Part shown: positions 8,828 to 17,459 of the stretch, piece after piece
Layout of the letters: every line of letters starts with the position of its first letter
How positions within the stretch are numbered: the stretch's first letter is position 1
Assembly: GCA_030428835.1 (NCBI GenBank)
Contig: JAUIEP010000002.1
Location: 49,876-113,875, forward strand
From: Gammaproteobacteria bacterium
GTDB taxonomy: Bacteria; Pseudomonadota; Gammaproteobacteria; Pseudomonadales; Halieaceae
Direction: 5' to 3'
DNA length: 64,000 nt
The notes under the pieces: model-generated
The model's input: only the letters and a program-made list of their open reading frames with translations
What the model was told of the DNA's origin: nothing
Database searches by the model: none
Program-made: the position numbers and the translations under genes

Positions 8828-9730
8828 ATGGCCGAGGTACTGGTACACCCCGAAATCGAACGCTACGTCGACGCCCTGTGGATGGAGAAGGGTCTCAGCG
8901 ACAACACGCTGTCGTCCTACCGCCGTGACCTGCGGCAGTTCAACGAGTGGCTCGAAGCGACGCAGGGCGTCAGTCTCATGGGTGCCACCAGGGTGCACCT
9001 GCAGGCTTATCTTGGCGCGCGGCTGGAGCAGGGCAGGTCGCCGCGCTCGACCGCGCGGTTCCTGTCGTGTGTGAGGGGCTTTTATCACTACATGTTGCGC
9101 GAGGGCCGGCTCACGGTTGACCCCACGCTGGATGTGGACAGCCCGAAGCTCGGGCGGCCGCTGCCGAAGTCGTTGTCGGAGAGAGAGGTGGACACGCTGT
9201 TGGCAGCGCCGGACCTCGAGCAGCCACTGGAATTCCGCGATCGCACCATGCTGGAACTGTTGTACGCCTGCGGGCTGCGGGTGAGTGAGCTCACCGGTCT
9301 CACCATGTCGCAACTGAGCATGAACCAGGGCGTGGTGCGGGTGTTCGGCAAGGGCAGCAAGGAGCGCCTCGTGCCCGTGGGGGAGGAGGCGCTCGACTGG
9401 CTGCGGCGTTACCTCGCCGGGCCGCGCATGGAACTGTTGCGGGGCGTGCCCTCCGAGATCCTGTTTCCCAGTAAGCGCGGCCGCCAGATGACTCGCCAGA
9501 CCTTCTGGTATCGTATTAAAATCTACGCCGCGCGCGCCGATATAAGGAAAGCGCTGTCGCCGCACACGTTGCGCCACGCGTTCGCCACACACCTGCTGAA
9601 CCACGGCGCCGACCTGCGCGTGGTGCAGATGCTGCTGGGGCACTCGGACCTGACAACAACACAGATCTATACCCACGTGGCGCGTGAGCGCATGCAGGAA
9701 CTGCACGCGACCCATCACCCGCGGGGCTGA
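8828..9730 (+). CDS. xerD: site-specific tyrosine recombinase XerD
   Basis: A 300-residue recombinase that with XerC resolves chromosome dimers at dif under FtsK control. The N-terminal SAM-like core-binding domain spans about 1-95 and the catalytic domain 110-290. Catalytic residues are visible: Arg in ACGLRVSEL, Lys in GKGSKER, HTLRHAFATH (His/Arg), GHSDLTTTQIY with the nucleophile Tyr281. XerD rather than XerC is supported by dsbC immediately downstream and recJ/prfB/lysS beyond, as in E. coli. Confidence 0.95.
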   Translation: MAEVLVHPEIERYVDALWMEKGLSDNTLSSYRRDLRQFNEWLEATQGVSLMGATRVHLQAYLGARLEQGRSPRSTARFLSCVRGFYHYMLREGRLTVDPTLDVDSPKLGRPLPKSLSEREVDTLLAAPDLEQPLEFRDRTMLELLYACGLRVSELTGLTMSQLSMNQGVVRVFGKGSKERLVPVGEEALDWLRRYLAGPRMELLRGVPSEILFPSKRGRQMTRQTFWYRIKIYAARADIRKALSPHTLRHAFATHLLNHGADLRVVQMLLGHSDLTTTQIYTHVARERMQELHATHHPRG

Positions 9731-9817
9731 AGCGGAACCAAACGAGGTGCGCCGGTTCCAAGGGCGTAAGGGAACACCAACGGCGGCCAGCGGGGCGGCC
9801 ACAATAGAGGAAGCAAC

Positions 9818-10570
9818 ATGAACCTTCAGATTTCCAGGTGGCTGCTCGCGCTCCTGCTGACCGTTGTCGGCGTGACCGCGACGGCGGCAGGCGCCGTCGA
9901 CAAGGCGCAGGAAGAAAAACTGCGCAAGGCGCTCGAGATTCCCGGCACGGGCATCAGCATCAGCGAGGTGCGCGCCAGCGCCATGCCCGGTATCTTCGAG
10001 ATCGAACTCGTCGACGGCACCATTCTGCACAGTTCTGCAGACGGCGCCTTTTTCATCGTCGGCGACCTGTACTCGGTCGACAGCACCAACGGCCTCACCA
10101 ACCTGAGCGAGATGCGCCGCGACGGCCAGCGCCTGGCGCGACTGGAGGAGGTCGCTGCCAAGGACATGATCGTGTTCCCGGCCGAGGGCGAGGTTCGCTC
10201 GCACATCACCGTGTTTACCGACGTCACCTGCTACTACTGCCGCAAGCTGCACCAGGAAGTCCCGGAACTGAACAAGCGTGGCGTCGAAGTGCGCTACCTT
10301 GCGTACCCGCGCCAGGGCATCGGCACCGACGGCTACAAGAAACTGGTCACCGCCTGGTGTTCCGAAGACCGGCAGGATGTACTGACCCGGCTAAAGACCG
10401 ACAAGAGCGTGGCGGACAAGAGCTGCCCGGATAACCCGGTATCGGCCCAGTTCCAGCTTGGCAAGGATGTCGGCGTGCGCGGCACCCCGGCCATCGTCAC
10501 CCCGGACGGAAAGCTCATCCCCGGCTATAAGCCCGTCGACCAGATGATGCTGACCCTGGGCCTCAACTGA
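9818..10570 (+). CDS. dsbC: thiol:disulfide isomerase DsbC family protein
   Basis: A 250-residue periplasmic protein that reshuffles wrong disulfides and is kept reduced by DsbD. It has a signal peptide (about 1-24, hydrophobic core LLALLLTVVGV), an N-terminal dimerization domain and a thioredoxin domain with active site Cys138-Tyr-Tyr-Cys141 instead of the CGYC of E. coli. The cis-Pro loop is VRGTPAIV. Two further cysteines (AWCSED, KSCPDNP) probably form the structural disulfide. SD GAGGAAG precedes the ATG. It follows xerD as in other gammaproteobacteria. Confidence 0.95.
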   Translation: MNLQISRWLLALLLTVVGVTATAAGAVDKAQEEKLRKALEIPGTGISISEVRASAMPGIFEIELVDGTILHSSADGAFFIVGDLYSVDSTNGLTNLSEMRRDGQRLARLEEVAAKDMIVFPAEGEVRSHITVFTDVTCYYCRKLHQEVPELNKRGVEVRYLAYPRQGIGTDGYKKLVTAWCSEDRQDVLTRLKTDKSVADKSCPDNPVSAQFQLGKDVGVRGTPAIVTPDGKLIPGYKPVDQMMLTLGLN

Positions 10571-10695
10571 GAATCCCGTCAATAGTGCCGCAGGCCCCGC
10601 CCCTGCGTTGACAGGGTGGGGCTGACTCAGTACTGTTTGGCCCCATTTTTCAGCCCGCGCCGCGCACCCGCGGCGCCCGTTTCGAGTCGACGACC

Positions 10696-11886
10696 GTGGA
10701 CACCAAATTCCAGCGCATCGAGCGCCTCCCGCCCTATGTATTCAATATCATCGGTGATTTGAAGCAGCAGGCGCGAGCCGCGGGCGAGGATGTCATCGAC
10801 TTCGGCATGGGCAACCCGGACCAGCCCACGCCGCAACACATCGTCGACAAACTGGTGGAGACGGCGCGCCGCGGCGATACGCACCGCTACTCCCAATCCA
10901 AGGGCATCCCGCGCCTGCGCAAGGCGATCTGCGACTGGTACCAGAAGCGTTACGATGTCACCCTGGATCCCAATTCCGAGGCGATCGTGACGCTCGGCTC
11001 GAAAGAGGGGCTTGCTCACCTCGCACTGGCCACCACCGGTCCCGGCGACGCGATCCTCGTGCCGAACCCGTCCTACCCGATCCACCCCTACGGTTTCGTG
11101 ATCTCGGGCGCCGATATCCGCCACGTGCCGATGGGCGCCAACGAGGAGGCTTTTTTCGCGGAGCTCGAAAGCGCCATCCACAACAGCTGGCCGCGTCCCA
11201 AAATGCTGGTGTTGAATTTTCCGTCCAATCCCACCGCGCAGTGCGTGGAACTGGACTTCTACGAGCGCGTGATCGCCATCGCGCGGGAGCACTCGATCTG
11301 GGTGATCCAGGATCTCGCGTATGCAGACCTCTGCTACGACGGCTACGTCGCACCGTCCATACTGCAGGTGGACGGCGCGCGGGACGTCGCGGTCGAGTTC
11401 TTCAGCATGTCCAAGAGCTACAACATGCCGGGCTGGCGCGTGGGTTTTTGCGTCGGCAACGAGGTACTCGTGGGCGCGCTCGCGCGTATGAAGTCCTATC
11501 TCGACTACGGCATGTTCACGCCGATACAGGTGGCGGCGATCGCCGCGCTCGAGGGTGACCAGCAGTGCGTCTCCGACATTCGCGCGATGTACCAGTCGCG
11601 CCGCGATGTGCTGTGTGAGGGCCTTACCGCCGCGGGCTGGCCCGTAACTCCGCCCCGGGCGACCATGTTTGTCTGGGCGCAGATCCCGGAGTTCTACCGC
11701 GAGATGGGTTCCCTGGAATTCGGCAAGAAGCTGCTCGTGGAGGCCAAGGTCGCCGTGTCGCCCGGTGTGGGCTTCGGGGAGTACGGCGAGGGGTACGTGC
11801 GCTTTGGCCTGATCGAGAATGAGCATCGCACGCGCCAGGCCATCCGCAATATCAAGCGCATGATCAAGAACGACGGGTTCGCCTGA
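10696..11886 (+). CDS. alaC: PLP-dependent alanine transaminase AlaC family
   Basis: A 396-residue fold-type I aminotransferase, likely making alanine from pyruvate with glutamate. The family start [12 protein letters not shown], the region [21 protein letters not shown] and the PLP-lysine motif [15 protein letters not shown] are all present, as is a C-terminal Arg in [12 protein letters not shown] start at 10696; ATG alternatives lie too far inside. It stands 31 bases before hom and thrC, so the three probably form an amino-acid biosynthesis unit. AlaC is the best subfamily fit, but substrate is inferred. Confidence 0.9.
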   Translation: MDTKFQRIERLPPYVFNIIGDLKQQARAAGEDVIDFGMGNPDQPTPQHIVDKLVETARRGDTHRYSQSKGIPRLRKAICDWYQKRYDVTLDPNSEAIVTLGSKEGLAHLALATTGPGDAILVPNPSYPIHPYGFVISGADIRHVPMGANEEAFFAELESAIHNSWPRPKMLVLNFPSNPTAQCVELDFYERVIAIAREHSIWVIQDLAYADLCYDGYVAPSILQVDGARDVAVEFFSMSKSYNMPGWRVGFCVGNEVLVGALARMKSYLDYGMFTPIQVAAIAALEGDQQCVSDIRAMYQSRRDVLCEGLTAAGWPVTPPRATMFVWAQIPEFYREMGSLEFGKKLLVEAKVAVSPGVGFGEYGEGYVRFGLIENEHRTRQAIRNIKRMIKNDGFA

Positions 11887-11917
11887 CGCGGGCCCGGACA
11901 CGACAGGTGGGACAACG

Positions 11918-13225
11918 TTGAAGGCAGTCAGGATAGGACTCTGTGGGCTCGGCACCGTCGGTGGCGGCACGTTCAGGCTGCTCGCGAGTAACGCCGATCT
12001 GATTGCCGGTCGCGCGGATACGCCCATTGAGGTGGTGCGCGTCGGCGCCCGCCGCGACAACCCCGACTGTCCCTTGGGCGGCGTGCCGGTCAGCCGCGAC
12101 ATCTTTGAGGTGGCGCGCGATCCCGAGGTCGATATTCTCGTGGAACTGATCGGCGGTACGGACACCGCGAGGGAACTCGTGGAAGCCGCCATTGACAACG
12201 GCAAGCACGTGGTCACCGCGAATAAAGCGCTCATCGCCGAACACGGCAACGCGCTGTTTGCGCGCGCTGCGCGGCGTGGCGTCAGCCTGCGCTTCGAGGC
12301 GGCGGTGGCCGGCGGTATTCCCATCATCAAGGCGCTGCGCGAGGGCCTGGCCGGGAACCGTATCGAATGGCTGGCCGGTATCATCAACGGGACGACCAAC
12401 TTCATACTCACCGAGATGCGCGACAAGCGCCGCGCGTTCGCCGATGTGCTGGCCGAGGCGCAGGCCCTGGGCTATGCCGAAGCGGACCCGACTTTCGACG
12501 TGGAGGGCATCGACGCGGCGCACAAGCTGGCGATACTCGCCGCGCTCGCCTTCGGCACCCCGCTGAACATGAACGCCGTGTTCGCGGAGGGTATTACCGG
12601 GATCACGCCGCTGGACGTCGACTTCGTGAAGGAACTGGGCTACCGCATCAAGCACCTCGGCATCGCGCGGCAGAGTCCGGCGGGCGTCGAACTGCGGGTG
12701 CACCCGACGCTGATTCCCAAGCGCCGCCTGCTCGCCAATGTCGACGGCGTGAAGAACGCCGTGCTGGTCGAGGGTGACGCGGTCGGCCCCACGCTCTATT
12801 ACGGCGCCGGCGCGGGCGCGGAGCCAACCGCTTCGGCCGTGATCGCGGACCTCGTGGACATCGCGCGGGATATTGCCGTCGGCCAGTCCGACCGCGTGCC
12901 CGCCGGCGGCTTCGCCGGCAGTGCTGTGCGCGACCTGCCCGTGGTGCCGATGGCCGATGTGCAGACGCCCTGGTACCTGCGTATGGAAGCTGAGGACAGG
13001 CCCGGCGTCATGTCGGCAGTCACGCGCATCTTCAGTGAACAGGGCATCAGCATCGAGGGCCTCATCCAGAAGGCGCCCTCGGCGGGGGAGGCCCGTGTAC
13101 CGGTCGTCGTGCTGACCAATACCGCGGCGCAGTCGCAGGTCGACGAGGCGGTGCTCCAGATCGAGGCGCTCCCTACCATATACGGGAGCATCACCCGCAT
13201 CCGCGTGGAAACGCTGGACGGATAG
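11918..13225 (+). CDS. hom: homoserine dehydrogenase (monofunctional, ACT domain)
   Basis: A 435-residue NAD(P)H enzyme reducing aspartate semialdehyde to homoserine for threonine and methionine synthesis. The Rossmann motif GLCGLGTVGGGTF is at residues 7-19, TANKALIAEHG and the GIINGTTNFI block follow, and a C-terminal ACT domain (about 350-430; RPGVMSAVTRIFSEQGISIEG) suggests threonine feedback. The start is a TTG at 11918 after SD AGGTGGG; no ATG precedes the Rossmann motif. thrC follows after 8 bases. Confidence 0.96.
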   Translation: MKAVRIGLCGLGTVGGGTFRLLASNADLIAGRADTPIEVVRVGARRDNPDCPLGGVPVSRDIFEVARDPEVDILVELIGGTDTARELVEAAIDNGKHVVTANKALIAEHGNALFARAARRGVSLRFEAAVAGGIPIIKALREGLAGNRIEWLAGIINGTTNFILTEMRDKRRAFADVLAEAQALGYAEADPTFDVEGIDAAHKLAILAALAFGTPLNMNAVFAEGITGITPLDVDFVKELGYRIKHLGIARQSPAGVELRVHPTLIPKRRLLANVDGVKNAVLVEGDAVGPTLYYGAGAGAEPTASAVIADLVDIARDIAVGQSDRVPAGGFAGSAVRDLPVVPMADVQTPWYLRMEAEDRPGVMSAVTRIFSEQGISIEGLIQKAPSAGEARVPVVVLTNTAAQSQVDEAVLQIEALPTIYGSITRIRVETLDG

Positions 13226-13233
13226 GCGGACAT

Positions 13234-14631
13234 ATGAAGTACATCAGCACCCGCGGCCGCGCGCCCGCCCTGAACTTCGAGGAAGTGCTGCTCGCCGGTC
13301 TCGCCGCCGACGGCGGCCTCTATGTGCCCGAGACCCTGCCGCAGTTCGACGCGGGCGAGATTCGCGAGCTGGCTGGCCTCGATTACGTGAGTCTCGCAGA
13401 GAGGATAGTCACGCCCTTCGTGGATGACTGCGTGCCCCCGGCCGACCTGCGCCGCCTGCTGGAGCGCAGCTACGCGGAGTTTCGCCACAATGCGGTGGCG
13501 CCGCTGGTGCAGATCGCACCCAACCAGTGGGTGCTCGAGCTGTTCCACGGCCCGACCCTGGCGTTCAAGGATTTCGCGCTGCAGTTCCTCGGCCGCCTGC
13601 TTGACTATGTGCTGGAAAAGCGCGAGCAGAAGGTGGTGATCATGGGCGCGACCTCCGGCGACACCGGTTCCGCCGCCATCGAGGGCTGTCGCCACTGCCG
13701 CAACATCGACATCTTTATCCTGCATCCGCACGAGCGGGTGTCCGAGGTGCAGCGACGGCAGATGACCAGCGTGCCCGGCGACAACATCCACAACCTGGCC
13801 GTGCAGGGCAATTTCGACGACTGCCAGGCAATGGTGAAGGCGAGCTTCGGCGATCGCGGCTTCCTGCCGCAAGACCGCGCGCTCGTCGCGGTGAACTCGA
13901 TCAACTGGGCGCGCATCATGGCGCAGATCGTGTACTACTTCTACGCCGCGCTGGCCCTCGGCGGGCCGGATCGCCCCGTGTCGTTCTCCGTGCCCACGGG
14001 CAACTTCGGCGACATCTTCGCCGGTTACCTGGCCCAGCGCATGGGCCTGCCGGTCGAGCGTCTGATCATCGCGACCAACCGCAACGACGTGCTGCATCGC
14101 GCGCTGACCACCAGCACCTACGGTCGCCAGCCGCTGGCGCACACACTGTCGCCCAGCATGGATATCACGGTGTCCAGCAACTTCGAGCGCCTGTTGTTTG
14201 ACCTCTACGGTCGCGATGGTGGCGCAATCGCGGCCCTGATGGCGGACTTCGAGAGCGGCGATATCACATTCTCCGAGGCAGCGATGGCCCAGGCGCGCTC
14301 GCTGTTCAGCAGCCAGTGCGTGTCGGACGACGAGACCTGTGCGCAGATCGCCTCCACCTGGAACGAGTGCGAGTACCTGCTGGACCCGCATACGGCGATC
14401 GGTGTGCGCGCGGCGCTGCAGAGCGGCCTTGCGGGCATGTGCCCCGTGGTCACGCTGGCGACCGCCCACCCGGCCAAGTTTCCGGAGGCCATCCGCAGCG
14501 CGGGCCTCAAGGAGGAGGTGCACCTTCCCCTGCACCTGCGCGACCTCTATGAGCGGCAGGAGCGCTTTACCGTGTTGCCCAACGAACTCACCGCGGTGCA
14601 GGCCTTCATGGCGGCCAACATCAACGCCTGA
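13234..14631 (+). CDS. thrC: threonine synthase
   Basis: A 465-residue PLP enzyme converting O-phosphohomoserine to threonine. It begins MKYISTRGRAPALNFEEVL, has the PLP-lysine block LAFKDFALQF (Lys112), the phosphate-binding GATSGDTGSAAIEG and SVPTGNFGDIFAGY. Length fits the long bacterial/yeast-type class. Directly after hom. No canonical thrB appears in the window, although a shikimate-kinase-like gene lies 1.8 kb downstream. Confidence 0.97.
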   Translation: MKYISTRGRAPALNFEEVLLAGLAADGGLYVPETLPQFDAGEIRELAGLDYVSLAERIVTPFVDDCVPPADLRRLLERSYAEFRHNAVAPLVQIAPNQWVLELFHGPTLAFKDFALQFLGRLLDYVLEKREQKVVIMGATSGDTGSAAIEGCRHCRNIDIFILHPHERVSEVQRRQMTSVPGDNIHNLAVQGNFDDCQAMVKASFGDRGFLPQDRALVAVNSINWARIMAQIVYYFYAALALGGPDRPVSFSVPTGNFGDIFAGYLAQRMGLPVERLIIATNRNDVLHRALTTSTYGRQPLAHTLSPSMDITVSSNFERLLFDLYGRDGGAIAALMADFESGDITFSEAAMAQARSLFSSQCVSDDETCAQIASTWNECEYLLDPHTAIGVRAALQSGLAGMCPVVTLATAHPAKFPEAIRSAGLKEEVHLPLHLRDLYERQERFTVLPNELTAVQAFMAANINA

Positions 14632-14647
14632 GGTCCTGACGGCTCCC

Positions 14648-16378
14648 GTGCAGAAACTCGTTCGCAGGCGCACCGCCCCCGCCGCGGACGATCTCCCCGG
14701 TACAGACATCCACCCGCTGCTCGCGCGCATCTATCGCGCGCGCGGCGTGGTCGCGGCCGAGGAGCTGGCGCTCGATCTCAAGCACCTGCTGCCGCCCGGC
14801 GAGTTGCTCGGCTGCGAGCAGGGGGCCGAACTGCTGGCGGATGCCATCGCCGGTGACCGACGCATCCTTATCGTGGGCGATTTCGACGCCGACGGCGCCA
14901 CGAGTACCGCGCTCGGCATCAGCACCCTGCGCGCCTGCGGTGCGCGTTACGTCGACTACCTCGTGCCCAACCGTTTCGAGTACGGCTACGGGCTGACCCC
15001 GGAGATCGTCGAACTCGCCGCGCGCAACAAGCCCGACCTGCTGATCACGGTGGACAACGGCATAGCCAGCATCGAGGGCGTGCGCGCCGCGCGGGCGCAC
15101 GGTATTGCGACGCTCGTCACCGACCACCACCTCGCCGGGAGGGAGCTGCCGGAGGCGGAGGTCATCATCAATCCCAACCAGCCAGGGTGCACGTTCCCCA
15201 GCAAGGCGCTGGCGGGAGTCGGCGTGATCTTCTACCTGATGCTGGCGCTGCGCAGCTGCCTGCGAGCGCGCGGCTGGTTCGACAATCGGCCGGAGCCCAA
15301 CCTCGCGCAGTGCCTGGACCTCGTCGCCGTGGGTACCGTGGCCGATGTCGTGCCGCTGGACCGCAACAACCGGATCCTCGTGGACCAGGGCCTGCGCCGC
15401 ATCCGCGCCGGGCAGGCGCGGCCGGGCATTCGCGCGCTGCTCGACGTCGCCGCCCGCGCGGAACACTCGGTGGTGGCCGCGGACCTGGGCTTCGCGGTCG
15501 GTCCGCGCATCAACGCGGCGGGCAGGCTGGACGATATGTCCATCGGCATCGAGTGCCTGCTCAGCGAGACGACAGCCGAGGCGATGGCCTACGCAAACGA
15601 ACTGCACCGCCTCAACAAGGACCGCCGCGCGATCGAGGACGGCATGCAGCGCGAGGCTATGCAGATAATTGCAGAAATGAATTTTGGCACTGCCGAGGAA
15701 CCTCCCGCCGCCCTGACGCTGTACCAGCCCGGCTGGCACCAGGGCGTCATCGGCATCCTCGCCTCCCGTGTGAAAGAGCGCCTGCACCGGCCCACCATCG
15801 CTTTCGCCGACGGGGACGAGGGGCAGGTCAAGGGCTCCGCGCGTTCGATCCCCGGCATCCACATTCGCGACATCCTGGATGCGGTCGCGACCCGCCACCC
15901 CGGCCTTGTCTCGCGCTTCGGCGGCCACGCCATGGCGGCCGGCCTGACGCTGGCGCGCGAGGACTACCCGGCGTTTGCCGAGGCCTTCGTCGCGGAGGTC
16001 GAGCGCCACACGCAGGACGTGGAATTGCAGGCGGTGATTGAATCGGACGGCGAACTGGCGCCGGACGACTTCGATCTCGAACTGGCGACGGCGCTGCGCT
16101 ACGCCGGTCCCTGGGGCCAGCACTTTCCCGAGCCGACGTTCGACGGCCGTTTCCTGCTCGAATCCCAGCGCATCGTCGGTGAGAAACACCTGAAGATGAC
16201 GCTGTGTCCCGCCGCGGGCAGTCGTTCTGTCGACGCGATCGCCTTCAACGTGGACCCGCGCTCCTGGCCGAACGAAGCGGTGCGGGAGGTGGACATCGCC
16301 TACCGCCTGGACGTCAACGAGTTTCGCGGACGTCGCAATGTACAGCTCATTGTTGAGCAGATCAGCGTGGCGTCGTGA
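14648..16378 (+). CDS. recJ: single-stranded-DNA 5'-3' exonuclease RecJ
   Basis: A 576-residue DHH-superfamily nuclease acting in RecFOR recombination and mismatch repair. Motif I is GDFDADGATST, the DHH motif is VTDHHLAG, and the DHHA1 domain includes GHAMAAGL with the RFGG step before it. GTG at 14648 gives a length close to E. coli RecJ (577). The frame stays open upstream to 14339, but that part runs inside thrC and has no RecJ homology. No strong SD precedes the GTG, so the exact start is moderately certain. Confidence 0.96.
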   Translation: MQKLVRRRTAPAADDLPGTDIHPLLARIYRARGVVAAEELALDLKHLLPPGELLGCEQGAELLADAIAGDRRILIVGDFDADGATSTALGISTLRACGARYVDYLVPNRFEYGYGLTPEIVELAARNKPDLLITVDNGIASIEGVRAARAHGIATLVTDHHLAGRELPEAEVIINPNQPGCTFPSKALAGVGVIFYLMLALRSCLRARGWFDNRPEPNLAQCLDLVAVGTVADVVPLDRNNRILVDQGLRRIRAGQARPGIRALLDVAARAEHSVVAADLGFAVGPRINAAGRLDDMSIGIECLLSETTAEAMAYANELHRLNKDRRAIEDGMQREAMQIIAEMNFGTAEEPPAALTLYQPGWHQGVIGILASRVKERLHRPTIAFADGDEGQVKGSARSIPGIHIRDILDAVATRHPGLVSRFGGHAMAAGLTLAREDYPAFAEAFVAEVERHTQDVELQAVIESDGELAPDDFDLELATALRYAGPWGQHFPEPTFDGRFLLESQRIVGEKHLKMTLCPAAGSRSVDAIAFNVDPRSWPNEAVREVDIAYRLDVNEFRGRRNVQLIVEQISVAS

Positions 16379-16396
16379 GCCGGCCCCGGTACGCTG

Positions 16397-16912
16397 ATGG
16401 CTGAATCCGCTCCCGTCACCGTGAGCCTGGTCGGCATGCCCGGCGCGGGCAAGAGCACGGTCGGTGTGCTGCTGGCCAAGCGCCTGGGTCTCGGCTTCGT
16501 CGACACCGACCTCGAGATACAGGTGCGTGAGGGCTGCACGTTACAGGAGTTTGTCGATGCGCGCGGTTACCGCGCACTGCGCCGCGTCGAGGAGGAAATC
16601 CTGCTCGACGTGGCGCTGCAGTCGCGGGTGGTCGCCACCGGCGGCAGTGTCGTCTACAGCGCAGCCGTCATGGCGCGGCTGGCCGGCGCCGGGCCCGTTG
16701 TCTACCTGCGCGCCGAGCTGCCGATCCTCGAGTCACGCGTTGCCGCCGCGCCATTGCGCGGTATCGCGAGCGACCCCGACCAGTCCTACGCCGAGGTCTA
16801 TGCCGAGCGGACCCCCCTGTACGAACGTTACGCCGACCTGGCCATTGCTACCGGCGGCATGAAACCGGAGCAGGTCGCGGAGGAGATCGCCCGCGTCCTG
16901 CGGCCGGATTAG
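16397..16912 (+). CDS. shikimate kinase-like P-loop kinase
   Basis: A 171-residue small-molecule kinase of the shikimate kinase fold. The Walker A is GMPGAGKST (14-22), DTD follows the second strand, RALRRVEEEIL matches the substrate-Arg helix, and RTPLYERYADL the C-terminal Arg region. The usual GGG substrate-binding triplet reads GGS, and no aroB follows, unlike the normal aroKB pair. It could be a second shikimate kinase or act on another hydroxyl substrate such as homoserine, given hom and thrC nearby; this last idea is inference. Confidence 0.75.
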   Translation: MAESAPVTVSLVGMPGAGKSTVGVLLAKRLGLGFVDTDLEIQVREGCTLQEFVDARGYRALRRVEEEILLDVALQSRVVATGGSVVYSAAVMARLAGAGPVVYLRAELPILESRVAAAPLRGIASDPDQSYAEVYAERTPLYERYADLAIATGGMKPEQVAEEIARVLRPD

Positions 16913-16997
16913 GCCCCCGCGAACCCGCGATTGCCGCAGCGCGCGCCGCCCGGTGCGCCGGCTGCGAATCCTGCCCGCAAAGTCCCGGTTGCCACGC

Positions 16998-17028
16998 TTG
17001 ACCTTCCAGTTGCTGGAAGGTTTAGATT
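16998..17028 (+). promoter_or_regulatory. MerR/CueR-type promoter-operator
   Basis: -35 TTGACC (16998-17003) and -10 TAGATT (17023-17028) are 19 bases apart, the over-long spacing typical of MerR-family promoters. The spacer contains the perfect dyad ACCTTCCAG-TTG-CTGGAAGGT (17001-17021), nearly the E. coli copA/cueO CueR box. It lies 27 bases before the regulator start, so the regulator and permease are probably autoregulated by Cu(I) or a similar ion. Confidence 0.93.
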
Positions 17029-17054
17029 GGCGGTATGGCTACAGCGAGGTGCCC

Positions 17055-17459
17055 ATGAATATCTCACAGGCGGCCCGCCAGAGCGGGCTCAGCGCCAAGA
17101 CTATCCGTTACTACGAGGAGATCGGGCTGATCTGCCCGGCGAGTCGTTCGGACAACGGTTATCGGCAGTATGACGGTCACGCGGTCGAGGAACTCAGCTT
17201 CCTCGCCCGCGCGCGGGAAGTCGGGTTCGACCTGCAGGAATGCCGCCAACTGCTGCAACTGCAGCGGGATACGCACCGCCAGAGCCGCCACGCGCGCGAA
17301 CTCGTGCTCGAGAAGAGCGAGCAGCTCCAGGCGCGGATCGAGCAACTCAAGGCCATGCAGTCGGTGCTGGAGGACATGGCCAGCCGCTGCCACGGCGACG
17401 AGGGGCCGGAATGCGCGATTCTCGAGGATCTCGCGGGCGGCACCGAGGAGTCCACATGA
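17055..17459 (+). CDS. cueR: CueR-type MerR family Cu(I)-responsive regulator
   Basis: A 134-residue activator that distorts the 19-base spacer of its target promoters on metal binding. The winged HTH starts MNISQAARQSGLSAKTIRYYEEIGL; a dimerization helix spans about 80-110. The metal loop has Cys112 and Cys120 (C-x7-C), the same numbering as E. coli CueR, and lacks the Cys near residue 79 expected in Zn/Hg sensors. ATG at 17055 follows SD GAGGT; open frame before it is not conserved. The stop overlaps the permease ATG (ATGA). Confidence 0.93.
   Translation: MNISQAARQSGLSAKTIRYYEEIGLICPASRSDNGYRQYDGHAVEELSFLARAREVGFDLQECRQLLQLQRDTHRQSRHARELVLEKSEQLQARIEQLKAMQSVLEDMASRCHGDEGPECAILEDLAGGTEEST

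Noticed and set aside
14339..14647. Upstream extension of recJ
   Set aside because: Lies inside thrC in another frame; RecJ similarity starts near 14648.
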